The translations under genes were made by a program, and so were the position numbers. A DNA stretch of 64,000 nt. Origin: a virus. Shown here in pieces: positions 1 through 6,438 of the stretch. The notes under the pieces were generated by a model. It did not search any database, was not told where the DNA came from, and saw only the letters and a list, made by a program, of their open reading frames with translations. The stretch's first letter is position 1, and each line of letters begins with the position of its first letter. Where the stretch lies: positions 51,897-115,896 of IMG/VR virus record IMGVR_UViG_3300034108_000283. The stretch is one strand, 5' to 3'.

Positions 1-110
1 ATATATTTTCCATAAACATCAGTTAAGTATACATTAAATCCATGGCTGATATTACCAGTTCCATCTGTATACATGTACTGTTCTTCAAAGATTCCGTTAC
101 TTACTGGCAT
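1..110 (-). CDS. Partial hypothetical protein (N-terminal 36 codons)
   Basis: An open frame begins at the ATG at 108-110 (MPVSNGIFEEQYMYTDG...) and runs off the left edge without a stop. The start overlaps the last 14 nt of the upstream gene in another frame, which is typical of translational coupling in phage operons. Too little is visible to assign a function. Confidence 0.6.
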   Translation of the reverse strand, partial: MPVSNGIFEEQYMYTDGTGNISHGFNVYLTDVYGKY

Positions 111-588
111 TTTTAAGTCTTGGTAGTTGATTTGGATCCTTATCTAAACTTAAAAAGTTTTTAGGAAGGATGCCTTCAGCCATAAAGATAGTAATAATTT
201 GTTCTTTATTTATACCTAAATCTTTAAAAGTTAAAGTATTCTTGAACTTGTCATCAGTCTCAGTATCAGCTATTAATAACTCTGTGAGTGGACTTTTAGG
301 AAACAAAGTCTTGAATATAAAATTGCTATATTGTATAGTAACTTGTTGTTTAAACTTATTAAGTACAACCTGAGCTCTCTTATAAACATTAACTATTCTT
401 TGTTTCTTTTTGCTACACATAGTAGCCAATTCTTGTTGTGTCAGAGCATCTAGACCATATAGTGCTCTTTTGTATAAATAATTCTGGTATTGTGAATACC
501 CATCAGTTTCATATTGCATGTACATTCTACCTGCAGATAACTGATAATTTTTTACATCTTGTTTTAGCTTTTCCATTTTGTTATACAT
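97..588 (-). CDS. Hypothetical early-region protein, 163 aa
   Basis: A 163-residue soluble, basic, largely helical protein with no signal peptide or membrane segment. The centre (about residues 58-95) is a Lys/Arg/Gln-rich helix with the segment CSKKKQRIVNVYKRAQ, followed by an FPKSPLTELL stretch. A second ATG four codons in is an alternative start. Its upstream sequence, TATGAATTTAAATG, closely resembles that of the gene starting at 1506, suggesting a common leader type. It overlaps the next gene to the left and probably belongs to the replication/early operon that continues outside the window. I do not recognise the family. Confidence 0.75.
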   Translation of the reverse strand: MYNKMEKLKQDVKNYQLSAGRMYMQYETDGYSQYQNYLYKRALYGLDALTQQELATMCSKKKQRIVNVYKRAQVVLNKFKQQVTIQYSNFIFKTLFPKSPLTELLIADTETDDKFKNTLTFKDLGINKEQIITIFMAEGILPKNFLSLDKDPNQLPRLKNASK

Positions 589-607
589 TTAAATTCATAA
601 AAAAAGA

Positions 608-631
608 AAGGGGACAGTTACCCATCCCCTT
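608..631 (-). terminator. Intrinsic terminator
   Basis: Seven-base-pair stem (608-614 with 625-631, AAGGGGA/TCCCCTT) with a 10-nt loop. On the minus strand it is followed by a T-rich run, so it fits a terminator for the gene ending at 652. Confidence 0.75.
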
Positions 632-651
632 ATTCATATACACTCTATTAA

Positions 652-1116
652 TTAGATACCGAATTCTTCATTTGGTTTAATAGCACTAGACTTAGTAGTC
701 TCATAAGCTGCTTTGATTTCTTCCACATTTGTGTGAGCAATAAAGCTATCTGTAAGATTTTGCTTCTCAGTATACAAAGTGCGTCTGTAAACTGGAGCAC
801 CCTCAACACGGCAAACAATACCTGTGGAACCTGCTACTTTAAGGTCACGCTCAGGATTCTTACCATTAAATGGCTCCATTGCCTCTTGCACAATGATTTT
901 ACCATCAAGCAATTGACCTTCATAGTAACCTGCATCTTGCAAATCACTAATTGGACCAGAGATTATTGCAGACAACTTCTTTCTTCTTAGGAAACCATTG
1001 TCATCATACTGATTAACTGATTGTTCAACCCGGATAAATCCAAATTCTGGGTTACTAGATAAATTGATTACTGATTTAGTAGTAGCATCTGCTAATACAA
1101 CAACTTTTGAACTCAT
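652..1116 (-). CDS. Possible ssDNA-binding/OB-fold-like protein, 154 aa
   Basis: I start this at the ATG at 1116 (MSSKVVVLADATTK...), because the longer frame to 1191 adds a low-quality AT-coded extension. The 154 residues are beta-rich, with a charged C-terminal stretch ending in NEEFGI. The protein at 4497-4901 ends in SEEIGI; two unrelated-looking beta-rich proteins sharing an acidic E-E-[FI]-G-I tip recall the C-terminal tip of single-stranded DNA-binding proteins, which recruits replication partners. That role is inferred; no catalytic motif is visible. It has its own terminator at 608-631. Confidence 0.7.
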   Translation of the reverse strand: MSSKVVVLADATTKSVINLSSNPEFGFIRVEQSVNQYDDNGFLRRKKLSAIISGPISDLQDAGYYEGQLLDGKIIVQEAMEPFNGKNPERDLKVAGSTGIVCRVEGAPVYRRTLYTEKQNLTDSFIAHTNVEEIKAAYETTKSSAIKPNEEFGI

Positions 1117-1210
1117 AACTTTAAGTTTTAAATAGATAAATAAATAATAATTGAATTGATCTTTTGAGTTGATTACTATAATACTAGTCACTCATACTAG
1201 TAATAAGTTG

Positions 1211-1240
1211 ATAATACCTTTATTGCAATTCCGGTATTAT
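1211..1240 (-). terminator. Hairpin at gene end
   Basis: Eight-base-pair inverted repeat (1211-1218 with 1233-1240, ATAATACC/GGTATTAT). The stop codon of the 1237-1506 gene lies within one arm. There is no T-run on the minus strand after the stem, so terminator function is uncertain. Confidence 0.4.
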
Positions 1241-1506
1241 GTATCCAATGGGCCCGTAAGGTCTATTATATCATCAAATGGAATATCATCTGATACAATG
1301 TCATCACAACTTTCATCATCTGGTAGATAATCAAAGTCATAGTATTTTTCTTTTGTGTTCTGAAGAACAGCTGACTCTAGGAAGGGATTTAATGCATACT
1401 CTCCTGCATCTAAGGACATAAGGTATTGCTCATCTTCATCAGTAAGATCTAAGTATTGTTCTATGGTTAGAAATATTACCTTGCCATTAGGCAGTTGATA
1501 GAGCAT
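1237..1506 (-). CDS. Small acidic protein with internal DDIPF motif, 89 aa
   Basis: An 89-residue strongly acidic protein. The N-terminal half (MLYQLPNGKVIFLTIEQYLDL) looks folded; the C-terminal third is a disordered Asp/Glu tail containing SDDIPFDD at residues 72-79. DDIPF is the canonical tip of bacterial SSB proteins, although there it is terminal and here it is internal. A role as an SSB-tail mimic or interaction peptide is speculative. It sits between a possible OB-fold gene and an uncharacterised gene and ends in a hairpin. Confidence 0.75.
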   Translation of the reverse strand: MLYQLPNGKVIFLTIEQYLDLTDEDEQYLMSLDAGEYALNPFLESAVLQNTKEKYYDFDYLPDDESCDDIVSDDIPFDDIIDLTGPLDT

Positions 1507-1602
1507 TTTAAATTCATAAAGTTTAGTAAATGTAAACCATTCTTAAGAATAGTGATTATACCAACCTACAAATTATTGCACTATATAGCTAAACAATGAA
1601 AA

Positions 1603-1620
1603 GGGGGCATTGCTACCCCC
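1603..1620 (-). terminator. Intrinsic terminator
   Basis: GGGGG (1603-1607) pairs with CCCCC (1616-1620), followed on the minus strand by TTTTC. It lies downstream of the gene ending at 1663. Confidence 0.65.
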
Positions 1621-1662
1621 GTATCATTTGGTCAGGAAAAGCATATCCACAGATATACTATC

Positions 1663-2091
1663 TTAAAATTCTTCCATGATCTCTAATGTATCAGCCATTA
1701 GGTAACTACTAAATGTCTGTTGTGTGCTTTGTGAATCAATACCAAGAGACTCAACTTCATAATGTTTCCAATCATGAAAGCCTCTAAATTCCTTGATAGT
1801 GCAAGCAATCATACCATTATTGTCAGATAAATCAGACTCTATTGTTTTAGGTTTGTTTATCTCATAGCTTAAATTGTTGACATGAGTAAGACATATAGTA
1901 CCTACAGGAATTATATCCGGTAACTTTCTACCTAGTATTAGTTTAAACAACCATTTAGTACAATCTGAACTACTACCAATAAATGGAGTCAATAACTTAG
2001 TTATCTCTTCTGCATTTGGATGATTAATCATTGATTTGAGAGTATTATACAAATCTGTTTCATCAAACTCTAGGTGTATTTTTGTGCTCAT
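1663..2091 (-). CDS. Hypothetical protein, 142 aa
   Basis: A 142-residue soluble acidic protein. The N-terminal half is helical (SMINHPNAEEITKLLTPFIG) and the C-terminal half is mixed, with a His/Trp patch (FRGFHDWKHYEVE). It is separated by 2 nt from the upstream gene, so it is the last gene of an operon that includes 2094-2312, 2305-2634 and 2637-2858. No family recognised. Confidence 0.75.
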   Translation of the reverse strand: MSTKIHLEFDETDLYNTLKSMINHPNAEEITKLLTPFIGSSSDCTKWLFKLILGRKLPDIIPVGTICLTHVNNLSYEINKPKTIESDLSDNNGMIACTIKEFRGFHDWKHYEVESLGIDSQSTQQTFSSYLMADTLEIMEEF

Positions 2092-2093
2092 AA

Positions 2094-2312
2094 CTAGTCA
2101 TTTATTCTTCTGAAGTCTCTTATTTTAGCTATAAGAGCTTCATTGTAGTGAGTAAAGAAACTTTTGTCTACAATCCGGTAGTTTATTCTTTCCATCATAG
2201 TTACCGGATAAATAGTTTTCTTAATTCCAATAGGTATTAACTGATCTGATTCATCTTTAATATCAGCCTTAAGATTAAATCCAAGTACTGAAGTAATTAG
2301 TTCTCTATCCAT
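2094..2312 (-). CDS. Hypothetical protein, 72 aa
   Basis: A 72-residue basic protein without a membrane segment. Its start overlaps the end of the 2305-2634 gene by 8 nt and its end abuts the next gene by 2 nt, so it is translated as part of that operon. No motif recognised. Confidence 0.7.
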   Translation of the reverse strand: MDRELITSVLGFNLKADIKDESDQLIPIGIKKTIYPVTMMERINYRIVDKSFFTHYNEALIAKIRDFRRIND

Positions 2313-2634
2313 TGTTAAACATGTTTTTCATTAAGTCATCTAATCTGTTCGTAGCATTAAACCGGTCAATTACCTTATGCATTACCATAGTTGCAAACAC
2401 AATCTCATTAGTATGTACACAACCTTTGACCAAATCATCAAGACACTTGTATAACAACTCATTTTTTTGATATGAATCAATGCATAGTTTTGTTAACTCC
2501 TTTGCTCTATCTTCTGTAATACCTAGATTCTGATGTAACTGTTCACCTTCTTCATCAATAATACAGAGGTAAAACTCATTATCCTGTGGATAAGACTTCT
2601 TCTTTTTCTTAAATAATTTCCTGAACCACTTCAT
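2305..2634 (-). CDS. Hypothetical protein with poly-lysine N-terminus, 109 aa
   Basis: A 109-residue protein starting MKWFRKLFKKKKK, a short amphipathic basic segment that could bind membrane or nucleic acid, followed by an acidic helical body. It lies 2 nt from the membrane-protein gene 2637-2858. The pairing suggests a membrane-associated partner, but no family is recognised. Confidence 0.7.
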   Translation of the reverse strand: MKWFRKLFKKKKKSYPQDNEFYLCIIDEEGEQLHQNLGITEDRAKELTKLCIDSYQKNELLYKCLDDLVKGCVHTNEIVFATMVMHKVIDRFNATNRLDDLMKNMFNNG

Positions 2635-2636
2635 AA

Positions 2637-2858
2637 TTATCTTTTTAGTTTAAACTCTTGTTTTCTTTGCTCATCATACCATATTTGTACACTTATACAA
2701 ACTGTGATTGACACTAACAAACCTTGAAATACATAACCAACTGGTGTGTAATTCTCAAAATTGAAGGCTTCACCAAATGATATCATACCTTCTAGGATAC
2801 ATAATACTACTAATCCTATACTTACATTCAAAATAAAATTTACTAATTTCATAATCAT
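2637..2858 (-). CDS. Small membrane protein, 73 aa
   Basis: Two hydrophobic segments are visible (about residues 5-27 and 40-60), followed by a charged tail (YDEQRKQEFKLKR). Starts at residues 1 and 3 are both possible. It is the first gene of the four-gene operon running left to 1663. Phage early membrane proteins of this kind often modify host envelope physiology, but no specific role can be assigned. Confidence 0.7.
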   Translation of the reverse strand: MIMKLVNFILNVSIGLVVLCILEGMISFGEAFNFENYTPVGYVFQGLLVSITVCISVQIWYDEQRKQEFKLKR

Positions 2859-2879
2859 ACATTTTTTAGTTAATAAATA

Positions 2880-2908
2880 AGACAGACTATTACACCTTTT
2901 GTCTGTCT
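2880..2908 (-). terminator. Intrinsic terminator
   Basis: Eight-base-pair stem (2880-2887 with 2901-2908, AGACAGAC/GTCTGTCT), followed on the minus strand by TATTTATT. It terminates the operon ending with the 2932-3186 gene. Confidence 0.7.
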
Positions 2909-2931
2909 ACTGCGGTTGGAGGTGTACGCAA

Positions 2932-3186
2932 TTATAATAAATACTTAACTGTCATAGCATAGCCAAATAGACCGGTAGCTGCACCACAAAATGCTATTAA
3001 TGTTACTGTCATAGCATTAATTGTATTGTTCTGCATTAACTTGTCTAATTGTTCTTCTATAACTACTATCTGATACTCTGCTTCTGATAGCATTTGATAC
3101 TTTAAATCTGTCGGAACATCACTTAGTTGAACTTCATCTCTAAGGTTGTTCCAAAAATCTAGCTTTTCCTGTAGCTCTTTAATCAT
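2932..3186 (-). CDS. Coiled-coil protein with C-terminal membrane anchor, 84 aa
   Basis: Residues 1-52 form a charged helical segment with heptad-like spacing, and residues 58-83 are hydrophobic (TLIAFCGAATGLFGYAMTVKYLL). This is a tail-anchored topology with a cytoplasmic coiled coil. It begins 5 nt after the stop of a 26-codon membrane peptide, which itself follows a lipoprotein gene, so the three form one envelope-directed operon. Possible roles include superinfection exclusion or host envelope modification; this is inference from topology. Confidence 0.7.
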   Translation of the reverse strand: MIKELQEKLDFWNNLRDEVQLSDVPTDLKYQMLSEAEYQIVVIEEQLDKLMQNNTINAMTVTLIAFCGAATGLFGYAMTVKYLL

Positions 3187-3191
3187 AACTT

Positions 3192-3272
3192 TTAGTTTTT
3201 AGTGTTTAAATAATACTGTGAATAAAATAGTGCTATAAGTAGCACAGTAATCATAATTTCTTTCATAATCAT
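3192..3272 (-). CDS. Micro membrane peptide, 26 aa
   Basis: An ATG-to-TAA frame of 26 codons (MIMKEIMITVLLIALFYSQY...) with one hydrophobic stretch at residues 7-18. It fits exactly into the gap between the lipoprotein stop (6 nt upstream) and the 3186 start (5 nt downstream). That tight spacing is the main evidence that it is real. A second in-frame ATG two codons in is an alternative start. Confidence 0.45.
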   Translation of the reverse strand: MIMKEIMITVLLIALFYSQYYLNTKN

Positions 3273-3278
3273 TCAATA

Positions 3279-3452
3279 TTAGTTTCTATATGCATATGAC
3301 CTTGACTGTGCTTTACGTACAGATCTGTCTACATGGTATTTTCTACCATTACCGTGACAAGACTTATTTACCGCACAGCTGGTTAACCATAGTGCAAACA
3401 TCATACACAGTCCAACTAACATTCCTTTGATTACAATACTTACATTTTTCAT
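3279..3452 (-). CDS. Predicted small lipoprotein, 57 aa
   Basis: A 57-residue protein with a hydrophobic N-terminal segment and the lipobox LTSC, placing the lipidated cysteine at residue 26. The mature part is about 31 residues, basic and rich in Arg, Ser and Tyr, with a second cysteine. Lipid-modified phage early proteins are known elsewhere as superinfection-exclusion or receptor-blocking factors (for example T5 Llp), which is a plausible but unproven role. It leads the operon that continues with a 26-residue peptide and the 2932-3186 gene. Confidence 0.65.
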   Translation of the reverse strand: MKNVSIVIKGMLVGLCMMFALWLTSCAVNKSCHGNGRKYHVDRSVRKAQSRSYAYRN

Positions 3453-3479
3453 ATTAAGGGTTTAAAGTTTACTAAATAA

Positions 3480-3540
3480 AAGTACACAGTGAGAGTTTTA
3501 ACCACACCCACTCACAAGTTGACCGCGTTACTGTGTACTT
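3480..3540 (-). terminator. Long-stem hairpin, probable terminator
   Basis: An 11-bp perfect inverted repeat (3480-3490 with 3530-3540, AAGTACACAGT/ACTGTGTACTT) enclosing 39 nt, followed on the minus strand by TTATTTAG. It sits just after the 3548-3805 gene. Confidence 0.6.
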
Positions 3541-3547
3541 AAGCTAA

Positions 3548-3805
3548 TTATCTATCTTCATAACATTGCTGACACATATGTACTTCATCACAAGTACAGG
3601 TCAGTTCAGGATTAATTGCATAGAGTCTTGCCATATCAGCAAACTCACTAGCAATCTCACCGTGCACCTGAAACTTAGGCTTAGGTGTAGTTAAAGCTCT
3701 CTTAGCTCTAATAAGCATTTTGAGAGTATTCCGGAGATGATTAATGTCCATAATATCAACATCAATCTTTTGACCATTCTTCATAGTCCAGTAAATAGTT
3801 TCCAT
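3548..3805 (-). CDS. Small protein with C-terminal Cys4 zinc-binding motif, 85 aa
   Basis: I start at the ATG at 3805 (METIYWTMKNGQKIDV...); the frame extends 14 codons further into AT-rich leader. The last 16 residues hold C-x-C-x5-C-x2-C (C70, C72, C78, C81), a likely single zinc site. Residues 20-40 are basic. The gene lies directly downstream of the long hairpin-rich noncoding region and has its own long-stem terminator. A nucleic-acid-binding or adaptor role is inferred. Confidence 0.7.
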   Translation of the reverse strand: METIYWTMKNGQKIDVDIMDINHLRNTLKMLIRAKRALTTPKPKFQVHGEIASEFADMARLYAINPELTCTCDEVHMCQQCYEDR

Positions 3806-4396
3806 AAGTATAAGTTTAAGGGTTAATAATTTAATTAGTACTCTCACAAGGTTGCAACCCTTGAAGTATGTGACACATTTGGAATGTACCTCAATCGAAA
3901 AAGGTATTCACATTACCTGCTTGGATGAGAGTATAAAACCACAAGTCAACCCCTGCTTTACAGAATGAGGGGTTATGCCTGAAACCTTGTGGTGTATCTA
4001 TATATGACCGGAAATTATTGCTTTCCCGGAAGCCTTTACTGTCTTACTCTAACAAACCTACTATATAACAGTAGTACTAATATAGTTATGACTGATTCTG
4101 TGTAATACTCACTTTAGATTAGCCATATACTTAGTATTGTATAAGCTGTGGCTATGATTCTGTGACCGTGTCTGTTGGTGTAATAATGCTGAGAGTTTGT
4201 CACTCAACCCCAAACTAACCTACATTCATTCACAGTTTGTTATTAATTACTGCACATATATTACACTATGGGTATCTTCATTCCCGGGGGTAGTATGCAA
4301 TAACTGTGCACTTTAGTCTTGACCATTCAATCAGCGGTTGTTGACCGGTAGTTGACCGCTGAAACAGTCTAACTATTTTTTTTAAAATTAAAGTTG
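3806..4396 (-). ncRNA. Candidate large structured RNA or long leader
   Basis: About 590 nt without a credible ORF on either strand, lying between a promoter-like motif (4385-4396) and the 3548-3805 gene. On the minus strand many helices can be drawn: TCAGCGGT/ACCGCTGA (4331-4338 with 4355-4362); TGCACA/TGTGCA around a GGG/CCC hairpin; TACTGT/ACAGTA; CCGGGAAA/TTTCCGG; a compound hairpin in which CCACAAG/CTTGTGG encloses AACCCCT/AGGGGTT (about 3947-3993); and a long-range TACTCTC/GAGAGTA pair (3839-3845 with 3927-3933). No tRNA is present. An ornate noncoding RNA, a regulatory leader or a replication origin would all fit. Confidence 0.35.
4385..4396 (-). promoter_or_regulatory. Array-type promoter motif (variant)
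   Basis: Minus-strand CAACTTTAATTT, a variant of the CAACTTTTATTG motif found before each mini-gene further right. It is the only copy without an ORF soon after it, and it faces the noncoding region 3806-4396. Confidence 0.4.
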
Positions 4397-4455
4397 CTTA
4401 AAGCTATTGTCTGAAAGACAATTAAACACATAGTATATACTATGGCTTCACTAAA

Positions 4456-4489
4456 AATAATAAGGGTGTATTTCTACACCCCTATTATC
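4456..4489 (-). terminator. Intrinsic terminator
   Basis: A 14-bp stem with one bulged base (4456-4470 with 4475-4489; AGGGTGTA/TACACCC core) and a TTTC loop, followed on the minus strand by TTATTTTT. It terminates the 4497-4901 gene. Confidence 0.8.
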
Positions 4490-4496
4490 CTTGAGA

Positions 4497-4901
4497 TTAT
4501 ATCCCAATTTCCTCAGATACCTCAACCTCCTCAAAGTCATCATCAGAATTCTCAGAAGCAACAACAAGGCTTGATAATGTGTACCAAGGTTTACGCGCAG
4601 TTCCATCAGCATTCTTGCTTCTAGAAACTTTACCTAAGTAGGTTTCCCCTACCTCCATACCTTGCTCATAGCTAGTACTATACACTACTATATCAGCTTT
4701 GGTGTGGCTGTTACCATTATCATCAGTAAACCTGATAGTTGCTAACTTGTAGGTTAGGGTATCCCCGTTACCATTAGTGTAAGTGAACTCTTTATCACTT
4801 AATCTAACCAAGGTAGCCTTAATGTTGGCAACCTTTTGCACATTACCACTAGGTGTTGTTTCTTCCTTAAACACCAACGCAATCTTTTTCTTTTCAATCA
4901 T
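4497..4901 (-). CDS. Probable single-stranded DNA-binding-like protein, 134 aa
   Basis: The first 110 residues are predominantly beta (alternating polar/hydrophobic strands), consistent with an OB-like fold. The last 20 are an acidic disordered tail (NSDDDFEEVEVSEEIGI), the layout expected of an SSB. The tip E-E-I-G-I resembles the E-E-F-G-I tip of the 652-1116 protein. The role in coating replication intermediates is inferred from layout and location in the early module. Its leader is longer than others in the array (36 nt from motif to ATG) and contains TTAACCCAAAAATC. Confidence 0.6.
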   Translation of the reverse strand: MIEKKKIALVFKEETTPSGNVQKVANIKATLVRLSDKEFTYTNGNGDTLTYKLATIRFTDDNGNSHTKADIVVYSTSYEQGMEVGETYLGKVSRSKNADGTARKPWYTLSSLVVASENSDDDFEEVEVSEEIGI

Positions 4902-4937
4902 AACTTTTTGATTTTTGGGTTAATAATAATTTTCTTA

Positions 4938-4949
4938 CAATAAAAGTTG
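4938..4949 (-). promoter_or_regulatory. Array-type promoter motif E1
   Basis: Minus-strand CAACTTTTATTG, 36 nt before the start codon of the 4497-4901 gene. Confidence 0.55.
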
Positions 4950-5013
4950 CAAAAGGCTAAGCCGAAGGCTTCCAACACTATCCTTTACTTACTCTCTCTC
5001 AGCTTAAATAAAA

Positions 5014-5029
5014 AGGGGATTACTCCCCT
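5014..5029 (-). terminator. Intrinsic terminator with stop codon in loop
   Basis: AGGGGA/TCCCCT stem (5014-5019 with 5024-5029). The loop contains the stop codon (5020-5022) of the gene it terminates. A T-run follows on the minus strand. Confidence 0.75.
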
Positions 5030-5202
5030 AATTTATTCTGTACTTGTAGATCATCTCTAAATGCTTTTAGAGTATCTATTGCTATGCTAAGTTCATATTT
5101 ATCATAGGAAATTAAATCACTATCTGTTTTTATGACTCTTTCATAAAGACTAATCTTTGCATCAAGCATTGCAATAATTCTAAATACCGGTTCTGTGTCC
5201 AT
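5020..5202 (-). CDS. Array mini-gene, helical protein, 60 aa
   Basis: A 60-residue, mostly helical, soluble protein with a central basic/acidic amphipathic region. It is an independent transcription unit with a promoter motif 18 nt upstream of the ATG and a terminator whose loop contains its stop codon. No family recognised. Confidence 0.75.
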   Translation of the reverse strand: MDTEPVFRIIAMLDAKISLYERVIKTDSDLISYDKYELSIAIDTLKAFRDDLQVQNKLGE

Positions 5203-5220
5203 ATTATATAGTTTAAGATT

Positions 5221-5232
5221 AAATAAAAGTTG
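5221..5232 (-). promoter_or_regulatory. Array-type promoter motif E2
   Basis: Minus-strand CAACTTTTATTT, 18 nt before the ATG at 5202. Confidence 0.55.
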
Positions 5233-5248
5233 TCTTTAAAAATAGAAA

Positions 5249-5264
5249 GGGGAACAATGTCCCC
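5249..5264 (-). terminator. Intrinsic terminator
   Basis: GGGGA/TCCCC stem (5249-5253 with 5260-5264), then TTTCTATTTTT on the minus strand. It follows the gene ending at 5271. Confidence 0.7.
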
Positions 5265-5270
5265 CTATAT

Positions 5271-5657
5271 CTATGGCTTAACAGGTGCTTCCAACAACTG
5301 AAACAAATCATCTTTGTCTAACAGGTTGTGCAACTCACGCTTGTAGGTACCTAGCTCATGCAGATAACTTTGCCAAGCAGTGTAATCATTCCTTACAAGT
5401 CTAAGCTTCAGAACTGTGGCTTTAGATTCTTCATAATCTTTGGAATCCATACCTAGTTCTTTACTAGCATTAATCTGGCTATTCAACACGCCTATTGCAA
5501 AGACATATTGTTTATCAGAACTATGCATATTAATGGAAATGCTGTTGTTAACATTAATCTCAGGAATAGATGTTAATGACTCCATTAATTGAGAACACAT
5601 TTCTTTAGCAAATTCTAAATCTGCTGTTGCTTGTTTGTAAGCTTCTAACTTTTTCAT
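5271..5657 (-). CDS. Array gene, helical protein, 128 aa
   Basis: The largest product among the array genes between 5 and 8 kb: 128 residues, mainly long amphipathic helices (residues 1-30 and 60-125), probably coiled-coil, with a short Asn/Ser-rich beta hairpin near residues 35-50. No catalytic motif. It has its own promoter motif (24 nt from the ATG, slightly longer than usual) and its own terminator. Confidence 0.75.
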   Translation of the reverse strand: MKKLEAYKQATADLEFAKEMCSQLMESLTSIPEINVNNSISINMHSSDKQYVFAIGVLNSQINASKELGMDSKDYEESKATVLKLRLVRNDYTAWQSYLHELGTYKRELHNLLDKDDLFQLLEAPVKP

Positions 5658-5681
5658 AGTGTATATTTTAATATTTTATTT

Positions 5682-5693
5682 CAATAAAAGTTG
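5682..5693 (-). promoter_or_regulatory. Array-type promoter motif E3
   Basis: Minus-strand CAACTTTTATTG, 24 nt before the ATG at 5657. Confidence 0.55.
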
Positions 5694-5704
5694 TAAAAAA
5701 ATAA

Positions 5705-5725
5705 AGAGAGTATTACACCCTCTCT
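5705..5725 (-). terminator. Intrinsic terminator with stop codon in loop
   Basis: AGAGAG/CTCTCT stem (5705-5710 with 5720-5725). The stop codon 5713-5715 is in the loop and TTTATTTTTT follows on the minus strand. Confidence 0.7.
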
Positions 5726-5859
5726 ATCTTTCTTTTAACATAAAGCTTTATATAAAGCTCATCAAGTTTCTGACTATCAACCATTTGCTTCATAGCTTCT
5801 ATTGCTGACATCATAGTCTTGTACTCTTCCCAAGTTAATTCTAAGTTTACTTTGTCCAT
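5713..5859 (-). CDS. Array mini-gene, 48 aa
   Basis: A 48-codon ATG-to-TAA frame (MDKVNLELTWEEYKTMM...), mostly one long helix with a basic C-terminus (KRKIERV). Its validity rests on context: a promoter motif 17 nt upstream and a terminator hairpin whose loop holds the stop codon, exactly as for its neighbours. Function unknown. Confidence 0.7.
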   Translation of the reverse strand: MDKVNLELTWEEYKTMMSAIEAMKQMVDSQKLDELYIKLYVKRKIERV

Positions 5860-5876
5860 AGTATATAATTTAGATT

Positions 5877-5888
5877 ATATTAAAGTTG
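5877..5888 (-). promoter_or_regulatory. Array-type promoter motif E4 (variant)
   Basis: Minus-strand CAACTTTAATAT, 17 nt before the ATG at 5859. Confidence 0.5.
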
Positions 5889-5892
5889 TTAA

Positions 5893-5914
5893 AAAGGGGA
5901 TGTTACTCCCCTTT
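5893..5914 (-). terminator. Intrinsic terminator with stop codon in loop
   Basis: AAAGGGGA/TCCCCTTT stem (5893-5900 with 5907-5914). The stop codon 5903-5905 is in the six-base loop; TT and A-T-rich sequence follow. Confidence 0.75.
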
Positions 5915-6166
5915 AAGATTCTTATACACATATACAGGTATGAGTGTCTTTACAATTAACCTGTGCTCTGAATTACCACTAAAAATTGCTCCATCCATTC
6001 CCGGTGGATAGAATGTGAATTTTACAGCAACATCATTAATGATACAAATACCATTAACACGTGATGTGTTTGTAAGAGCCTTGGCAATAAAAGGTTCTGC
6101 ATAAAAACAAATGCTATCAGAGCACTGTTCATTAATGCTTTCTGTAATAATAATTTCTATTTTCAT
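5903..6166 (-). CDS. Array gene, beta-rich protein, 87 aa
   Basis: An 87-residue beta-rich soluble protein with three cysteines and a central FTFYPPGMDG turn. Its own promoter motif lies 18 nt before the ATG and its terminator contains the stop codon. No family recognised; neighbours are all small, individually transcribed genes of the kind that often encode host-takeover factors. Confidence 0.75.
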   Translation of the reverse strand: MKIEIIITESINEQCSDSICFYAEPFIAKALTNTSRVNGICIINDVAVKFTFYPPGMDGAIFSGNSEHRLIVKTLIPVYVYKNLKGE

Positions 6167-6184
6167 ATTATATAGTTTTTAATA

Positions 6185-6196
6185 AAATAAAAGTTG
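6185..6196 (-). promoter_or_regulatory. Array-type promoter motif E5
   Basis: Minus-strand CAACTTTTATTT, 18 nt before the ATG at 6166. Confidence 0.55.
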
Positions 6197-6213
6197 TTAT
6201 CTATAAATAAAAA

Positions 6214-6231
6214 GGGGGAATTTCTTCCCCC
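6214..6231 (-). terminator. Intrinsic terminator
   Basis: GGGGGAA/TTCCCCC stem (6214-6220 with 6225-6231), TTTC-type loop, then TTTTTATTTA on the minus strand. The stop codon is 6 nt outside the stem. Confidence 0.8.
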
Positions 6232-6236
6232 ATAAA

Positions 6237-6419
6237 CTATACAACTAACAATGTATGTTCAGGGTGTATTATATGGTATTCTTCTACCAAACTATCCCTG
6301 TAAGCCTTTACCTCTTCTTCCGGTAATTGCTCAAATGCTTTTAACATAGCTTTGTCAGCTTTTTTTCCTAATAAGATTAATATCCCATCAATCTCATCAA
6401 TCATAAATTTTGTTACCAT
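6237..6419 (-). CDS. Array mini-gene, 60 aa
   Basis: A 60-residue acidic helical protein (MVTKFMIDEIDGILILLGKK..., PEEEVKAYRDSL) with a hydrophobic C-terminal LLVV. The promoter motif CAACTTTTATTG lies 19 nt before the ATG. No family recognised. Confidence 0.75.
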   Translation of the reverse strand: MVTKFMIDEIDGILILLGKKADKAMLKAFEQLPEEEVKAYRDSLVEEYHIIHPEHTLLVV

Positions 6420-6438
6420 AGTGTATATATTTTTATTA

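Noticed and set aside
4404-4420. ATTGTCT/AGACAAT hairpin as a terminator
   Set aside because: Seven perfect pairs with a three-base loop, but no T-run on either side; more likely an operator or part of the structured region.
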